DNA of 64,000 nt, taken from assembly GCA_015179125.1 (NCBI GenBank), contig WHVA01000269.1:62001-126000 (forward strand), in the 5' to 3' direction. Shown here in pieces: positions 58,066 to 64,000 of the stretch. The translations under genes and the position numbers were made by a program. The first letter of the stretch is position 1; the number at the start of each line of letters is the position of its first letter. The notes below the pieces were generated by a model. The model was not told the origin of the DNA. It did no database searches and saw nothing but the letters and a program-made list of their open reading frames with translations. Source of the stretch: Gautieria morchelliformis (taxonomy: Eukaryota; Basidiomycota; Agaricomycetes; Gomphales; Gomphaceae).

Positions 58066-58869
58066 AAGGAGACCGGCGCATACATCGAGAAGATCATCAA
58101 AAAATTTAATCTCGAAGATGCGAAAACTTATGCTACGCCTCTTGATCCAGGCGTTAAATTATCTAAAGACCAATGTCCTTCTACAGAGAGAGGCAAGAAA
58201 GCCATGTCGAAGTTTCCATACAGGCAAGCGATAGGATCACTGATGTGGGCAGCTGTAGCTACTCGACCTGACATTGCATTTGCGGTGTCATTGCTCTTGC
58301 AATTCCTCGAAAATCCAGGCGGCACACATTGGAATGCAGTCAAACGTGTCTTCAAATATTTGAAAGGCACGAAGCATTACAAGCTCACACTTGGAAGAAA
58401 TCGAGATGGCTTGATGGGGTATTCGGATGCGGATTGGGGTTCACAGAGTCATAGGCGTTCGTATTCGGCATACTTATTTCAGATTGATGGAGGCACTGTT
58501 TCATGGAGTTGCCAGAAACAGTCGATAGTAGCCCTCTCATCAACTGAAGCCGAATTCGTCGCCCTGACCCATGCGGGCAAAGAGGCTCTCTGGATGCGCC
58601 ATTTTATTTCTGAAATATTCCAACCACTGAACAGACCCATCCAAGTTTATTCAGACAATCAATCAGCCATTACAATTACGTATGGCACTCAACAACACAC
58701 AAGAACCAAACATTTCGACATCAGATTATATTTCCTTCGAGATATAATCAAAAATCAACAAGCCAAGCTCGTTTATTTGCCAACCGAACAAATGCTGGCA
58801 GATATTCTCACTAAAGGACTTCCTAGTCCTAGAGTGAAGATCCTCAACGAGCAAATCGGAATATATTAA
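58066..58869 (+). pseudogene. Copia 2 reverse transcriptase C-terminus and RNase H
   Basis: Open frame without stops: AYIEKIIKKFNLEDAKTYATP, the conserved LSKDQCPSTERGKKAM, YRQAIGSLMWAAVATRPDIAFAV, RNase H DADW motif (GYSDADWGSQSHRRSYS), SCQKQSIVALSSTEAEFVAL and YSDNQSAI, then TKHFDIRLYFLRD and ADILTKGLP before TAA at 58867-58869. The frame upstream (57985-58065) is not Copia. An unbroken frame suggests a fairly recent copy, but it lacks gag, protease, integrase and most of RT. Confidence 0.88.
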
Positions 58870-58882
58870 GCTTGAGGGGGCG

Positions 58883-59380
58883 TGTTGGGTGCATTTATGC
58901 TCCTGCACCAAAATCAAGCATAATATATTCAATTTGTTGTATGATTTTTCAATCTCTTCTCACATTGTTCTTGTACCATGCATCCATTTCTTTGATAATT
59001 TTCGAAGTTTTCTAGTTACTCTCTACCCCTCCATTCCACTTTGTTATTTCTATTTTCAAAGGCGGCTGCACCCAACGGAGTCTGAAATGACTTCGATGCG
59101 CGAGCTCTTGGGCGCTAAAGGGCCGGGTAGTAGTACATGCACAGTGAGACAGATTTCCCCCTCTCTCAGTGACAACTAAATTCACTGAGAGAGGCAAGTA
59201 AATTAGTCTAGTGTTCCTTCGATTTATTGACCTAGAAATACTCTGTAGTGAATTAATTTCTAGGTAGTGTATAATATATTTATAGTGACAACTAAATTCA
59301 CTGAGAGAGTGAATTAATTTCTAGTCTATTCTTTTGAGCAACAAGTCCATACCTACTGCCTATAATTCCTGTCTACTACA
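58883..59380 (+). repeat. Copia 2 3' LTR
   Basis: 498 bp, TGTTGGGTGC...CTACTACA, about 90% similar by eye to the reversed solo LTR at 22634-23130. It contains two copies of agtgacaactaaattcactg and an inverted repeat ctctctcagtg...cactgagagag at 59159-59192. Confidence 0.9.
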
Positions 59381-60189
59381 CCCCTTTATTTATGCACAGT
59401 TTTTCGACCCATCCACTCAGTATCCTGAACACTGGTAGTCATTACTATCATAGTATAAATAGCTACCACAAATGTACGAACAAATCATCCAGAAAATAAT
59501 GTTTCACCCCCTGAAGCTGTAGACTTGTTTGATAGCTACAGAACTTAGTTCTCGATATTTTTCCCTAAATCTTTGTTGAGAATCTATTATCATTGACTAC
59601 TCTAATCTGTCTCAAAAGTCAAGCCTTTTGAGACACTCATTCTCTTGATCGAACACATTCTTCCACCAACATGGTCATGTGATCAGCGTACACCATCGAC
59701 AGGTGCACCTTGCTGAGCTTAGTCAGCACAGCATACACCCAGCGACAGGACAGATATAACAGTCCCAGCCCCTGAGCAACAGAGATTAATATCAAATCAT
59801 TTTGAATCTAACACATATTCTAAAAGCGCCCACTCAGTGTTCCACCCTAATTTTGGGAACGGTCTTGGCTATAAGCCGAGGATCAGATTCAATATCAAGC
59901 AGAGGGGTCTAGTGTGCGAGAAGCTAATTTGATATCTGAACTGAGGAACTATGATACATGGACTGGGGGTCTATATAGTAAAGTAGCATGCAGGGTCAAG
60001 AGGGATCAATAATTGGAACAATGGATAGGGGAACAAAGGGTCAGACATATGGGGAACTAACTAGGAAAGGAAATCAGGGGTGATGGAAGGTGCGAAGAGA
60101 AACACGAAGGAAGCCAAGTGAAACCCGAGGTTCCAGAGCAAGTACCGAAGCCGAGGCTTCGGGACAGGACTTGGGAACAGATCATAACA
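59381..60189 (-). repeat. Gypsy-type LTR-like repeat X, minus-oriented copy
   Basis: Reverse complement starts TGTTATGATCTGTTCCC (at 60189) and contains the TATA-like ctatatagacccc, ...ttagggtggaacactgagtgggcgc, and, after a variable spacer, the tttgtggtagctatttatacta/gggtcgaaaaac block shared with 12400-13640. Its 60189 end cuts into the RNase H frame of Gypsy B; its other end is cut by the Copia 2 LTR. Confidence 0.6.
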
Positions 60190-63100
60190 CCGACCATAAA
60201 AACTTGGAGTATTTTTCCACCACAAAGTTGCTAACCCAACAACAAGCCTGCTGGTCCAAATTCCTCTCGCAATGTAACCTCATTATTTGGTTCCGTCCCA
60301 GAGAGCTCGGTACAAAACCTGTCACCCTAACTAGATGATAGGACATCTACCTTAAAGAGGGAGGTAATGACTACAGCTCAGTCAACCTGCAGAACTTCCA
60401 ACCAATTTTCACAAATCAACAACTGTCGGAATCCCTCCGGGCAACTTATTTGCTTGCACCTGTTCTCTGAGAAAGCATTGTGATGGACTCCAAGAAGCTT
60501 CATGCCGACATCTTAGCCAATCTGGCATCCGATCCCATAGCCTCTTGGCATCTTGGCGATAGTTCCGACCTGAGATGGATGCCAACTGACGATGGCTTCC
60601 TCCACCTCGATAGCCACATATACGTTCCCAATGCCAATGATCTCTGGCTCTGAGTACTCCAGTACAAACATGATAATGTACTCTCAGGACACTTTGGCCA
60701 AAATAAGACCTTAGAACTCATCTGACAGGAATATACATGGCCTGCACTTTGGTCTTTCATCACCAACATCTGCAAGTCATGCACCACTTGCTTGCGTTTG
60801 AAGTCCCAGCATCACTGGCCTTACAGCTCCCTGCAGCAGCTTCCGATACCTGAGCAACCTTGGAATTCCATCTCCATGGATTTTGTTGAGCAGTTGCTGG
60901 CATCTTCGGGATTCACTACCATCCTTGTAGTAGTTTGCCACTTAACCAAGCAGAGCATATTCATCCCTACCTACGACATGGTCACTTCTGCAGACCTTGC
61001 CTGCCTGTTTGTCTTTCATATATTCTCCAAGCATGGTGTTCCTAGCCATGTGACATTGGACCAAGGTTCAGAATTCATTTCACACTTTTGTCATGACGCG
61101 TTTATTTCCCATACTTGCATACTCTATCCTCCCATTTCTTACTCCACTTCTGTGTTCGCTCCGATCGCCCTTGCCCTGTTCGGCAACCGATCTTCGCTGT
61201 TCGTGCCACCCACCATAGCCACACCATCAACGCACGATCGATGTCTTTGGACCGACTTGGTGGTTCATCACTGGTCCTATCACCTCCTCTGCTCAACCCT
61301 CTTTCGATGGTGTTCCTATGATCAGATTGTCATGACTTGTGTATTTCCTGCACCTTGGTATCCCCATCTCCCCTTTCGCCATACCTCCTCCACCTTCTCT
61401 CGGCTTCGCCCCTCACTTTGACCACTCCTCCCCTATGTCCTCTCCGTTCGCCCTTCGTTGCATTCGCCGAACGACTATTCACTGCTCGCATCATTCGCCA
61501 GCAGGCACGCCATCAAATACGATCGATACCATTTACCTGGCGTGATGGTTCATCACTAACCCCATCATCTTCTCAATCCAACCCCTTTGGGTGTTCATAT
61601 CGCCAAAGTGTGTTCGTGGGACATCCCTTCCGTAGGTCGTGTGGGATCAACCAAGTAGACGAAGAGTCCGTGCAGGGTAGCATGTATGCGGGTCCCAAGA
61701 CATGGCTTCATACATAAGTGCCTTCGCCACCTTTACTCTCTGTCATTTCATGTTCGCACTCTTCCCTCACTCTATTGTATGTTTATTCCATCTACTTAGT
61801 ATCATGACTGTGCACCCCTATCCAACCCTGACTCACGACGGCCTCTTTCCTATTCGCTGATACCTTACGAGCATTTGATATAAGTAGTTTGCATTCGCAT
61901 GTATATTCTCCAGTTTAATTATCATACGTCCATCTTGTGCAAACTTGACCTCGCTGTGATCATCGTCTTGAGCCTTCTCCTGTAGATTTCTATATTCAAC
62001 CAGAAGAGGACTTAGGCATCACTGGTGAGTTCTCATACTTCATATTTGTTACCTTAGCCTTCGAGTTATTTTCTGTGCTGTCAGCGAAGGGCTCCGAAGG
62101 AGTGCCTTTGCCGGTGAAAGGATTGTCGCTACTTAGACAACCTTTCCATGACACCTTGCACGTTACATTGTCAAGTGCCACAGGCTATTTCGCTATGACT
62201 GTAGATCAGGGTGAATTCCTTTCGAGTAACCCTCTTACTTCTTAACCCTTACCTCTTCGGTACTGTTCACTGGGCGATTCGCTAGATCGCACATGCTATT
62301 CGGGCATTCGCCACTAACATGCGATATTAACGCCCAAAATCCAATCTTGACAACTTTTTCCATTCCCTCGGCAAGGCTCTTGATATGAAACTGCATTTCA
62401 CCTTGGGATATCATCCCGAAGGTGATGGTCAAACTGAACATGTAAACCAAACTCAGGAACAGTATCTTTGTGTGTATTGCAATTCAACAGGACAATTGGT
62501 CCGAGTTGCTACCACTTGCCGAGTTTGCATACAACAATGCTCCAAGTGCAACTACTGGCATTTCACCCTTCTTTCCCAACAAGGGATACAACCCGAACCT
62601 CACAGTTCACCCCAAATGGGACCTCGCTTCCTCCCGAGCCCAAGACTTCCCAGTTGACCTTGACCAGTTACATGCTACCCTGAAAGAGCAAATTAAACTT
62701 GCTCAATCTCAGTATCAGGCCTTGGCTGATGCGCATTGCACTCCCACTCCCAAGTTTGCAATAGGATCCTCTGCATTTGTAAAAGTGCAGTTCTTCCAGA
62801 CGACCTGGCCCTTGAAGAAGCTGGCTGAGAAGTACCTGAGTCCCTTTGAGCTTATTGGCCTGGCTGGATCCCAAGCTTACATCCTATAGACGTCTTCCAG
62901 ACAGCCTTCGGGCAGTCCACCTGGTTTTCCATCTCTCTATGCTCGAACCCACAATCCCAAACACCATACTGAATCAGGTTCAGTCTCCACCACCTCCAGT
63001 GGAGATCAATGGTGAAGCTGAGTACAAGATTTCCGAGATCTTAGACTCCAAGATCAACCAGTGACGTAGACCCTGCAACCGTCCATTGGGCTGGTTATGA

Positions 63101-63214
63101 AGGTACTGATGAAGAGACATCATGGGTCCTTGTGACCGAGCTCGGCCATGCGACCAAGATCATGACCAACTTTCACTTGGTCTACCCTGCCAAGCCTGGA
63201 CCATTGGTTCCATG
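60190..63214 (+). pseudogene. Ty3/Gypsy element B pol remnant: RNase H tail, integrase, chromodomain
   Basis: Starts inside RNase H ([16 protein letters not shown]) at the border with repeat X. Then a linker, an HHCC-type integrase zinc region (LSGHFGQNKTLEL ... CKSCTTC), core with SISMDF (first Asp), HVTLDQGSEFISHF (second Asp), an insertion 61089-62352, FFHSLGKALDMKLHF, HPEGDGQTEHVNQ (Glu), ELLPLAEFAYNNAPS, the C-terminal GPY-like region LAEKYLSPFELIG, DSLRAVHLVFHLSMLEP, and a chromodomain ending YEGTDEETSWVLVTEL...VYPAKPGP at TGA 63212-63214. Stops at 60336, 60339, 60468, 60651 and 60723 and frameshifts near 62480 and 62887 show it is dead. A chromovirus-type Gypsy, a different family from Gypsy A. 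Confidence 0.88.
61089..62352. mobile_element. 1264-bp TG...CA insertion (probable long solo LTR) in Gypsy B integrase
   Basis: Starts TGTCATGACGCG and ends ATCTTGACA, so the tips are inverted (TGTCA/TGACA). It is flanked by the 5-bp duplication ACTTT (61084-61088 and 62353-62357). Taking it and one duplication out restores the integrase frame exactly at SHF/FHSLGKAL. No coding domain is visible inside; short ORFs are random. TG...CA ends and 5-bp duplications are LTR hallmarks, so a solo LTR or a small non-autonomous LTR element is likely. Confidence 0.85.
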
Positions 63215-64000
63215 AACCTGAGTTTCAGCTCCCCATTTCCTTCACTCATTTATGGTCAATTTCTTAGTTAGATAAAAAAACCACACTCTTTGCTATGTTT
63301 TATCTTGGCTTTCCTCTCTCTAATTTTCTGTCATCCATCATCTGTCTATCTGTCTATCTGTTTACCCCTGTCTCTTTCTGTTTTCCATTTCTGTTTCCAA
63401 TCCCAAAAGAAATTCAATTCCAAGAAAAAGACAAGTCACATTTCCGATAACCCCAAACCCATAATTACAACTCTTCTAATGTCTTCCCATCATCATCCAT
63501 ATCCTTGTCCCCCTCCTTGTCTCCCGAATGCCTTCCTGAAATTTCATCTGAATCTCCCATGCCCTTCTGTTTTCCTTTTCCTTTTTCCAATTCCCCCCTT
63601 TCTGTTTCCTCCTCTGAACCCAAGCCTGAGCCTGAACCCCAAGACCTATACCAGTCTCCTTTTAACCCCAAACCCCATGTCCTGGCTTGTCCTGCTGCCA
63701 CCGCCCATTGTGACATGTACTGGGTGAACTTCAAGTTCTGCTGGCGATTTGCATATGCCATGTTCAGAACTCCCTTCCTGATGTTGACCAAGGTCCTGAG
63801 CAGTTCTTCTGCTCCCAAAGGAGTTGACCAACTGTCAGGCCTGGTGGCTTATCTGCCACCCCTTTGTATGATGGCTCAGAACTCTTCCCCTGACCCAAAA
63901 GTCCCCCTCTCAGCTCACCCACCTCGAATTCCAAGCTCGGCTTGGACTTCTCTGTCCTTGCATTCTTCGCTGCTGGCCGGTCATCATCCTCGTTTGGATG
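63215..64000. other. Region after Gypsy B, decayed repeat-like sequence
   Basis: Contains a short tctatctg microsatellite near 63341-63361 and a CT-rich stretch (63470-63620). No LTR for Gypsy B is recognised in the last 780 bp. A + frame from about 63705 to the window end (YWVNFKFCWRFAYAMFRTPF) is open but unidentified. Confidence 0.4.

Larger units (their letters stand above)
58066..59380 (+). mobile_element. Ty1/Copia element 2, 5' truncated, with 3' LTR
   Basis: Retains the end of RT, RNase H, a purine tract (ttgagggggcg) and the 498-bp 3' LTR (58883-59380). Everything 5' of the RT C-terminal part is missing. The 3' flank (cccctttattt) is repeat X in reverse, so it landed in or next to that repeat. 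No 5' LTR is present, so the loss is not a simple solo-LTR event. Confidence 0.88.

Noticed and set aside
63465..63818. 117-codon minus ORF rich in Gly/Asp/Lys
   Set aside because: It is the shadow of a CT-rich tract on the other strand and carries no motif.

Overview
The window looks like a gene-bearing but transposon-rich stretch of a basidiomycete genome, most likely a mushroom-forming Agaricomycete. Genes are compact and split by many introns of about 45-60 nt. The host genes are typically fungal: VPS39, ATG17, CRZ1, a GH30 beta-1,6-glucanase, a Git1-type permease, a copper P-type ATPase, a PrpF-family protein and a DUF6533 seven-helix protein. The retroelements are of basidiomycete Ty3/Gypsy, Ty1/Copia and probably DIRS-like types.

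Layout. 1-1315: 3' part of VPS39 (HOPS tether). 1674-3745: ATG17 (autophagy scaffold), same strand. 4550-7162 (minus): secreted GH30 endo-beta-1,6-glucanase. 7163-9543: nothing recognised. 9544-10860: retroelement ORF broken by one TGA. About 12400-25860: a nested retrotransposon cluster. In it, a 5'-truncated Gypsy element (gag-PR-RT-RH-IN plus an unusual C-terminal domain) carries a complete Copia element inside its 3' LTR (CATGC duplication). That Copia in turn carries a reversed 497-bp solo LTR inside its reverse transcriptase (AAAGA duplication). A second copy of the Gypsy LTR follows. 25861-31080: no confident gene, but three tandem-repeat arrays. 31081-34571: conserved-looking proline/serine-rich protein of unknown function. 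35042-37713 (minus): CRZ1-type C2H2 transcription factor with a one-base frameshift in a homopolymer. 37714-43432: no supported gene. 43433-45440: Git1-like permease. 47368-51132: copper-exporting P1B ATPase. 51321-52562 (minus): PrpF-family isomerase-like protein, convergent with the ATPase. 53897-55734: DUF6533 membrane protein. 57645-64000: a second retroelement cluster. It holds a 5'-truncated Copia with its 3' LTR, an inverted Gypsy-type LTR, and a decayed chromodomain Gypsy pol split by a 1264-bp TG...CA insertion flanked by ACTTT.

Genes with related roles: VPS39 and ATG17 both serve vacuole/autophagosome traffic. CRZ1 (calcium signalling), the Git1-type permease and the Cu-ATPase are ion or nutrient homeostasis functions, but nothing in the sequence links them as a cluster.

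The points most worth following are the roughly 550-residue non-integrase domain fused in frame behind a truncated Gypsy integrase, the CpG-deamination pattern of the transposon decay (eleven in-frame stops, nine TGA, two TAG, no TAA), the CRZ1 frameshift, and four inferred GC-AG introns in three host genes. All exon boundaries were placed by eye from splice consensus and family motifs.
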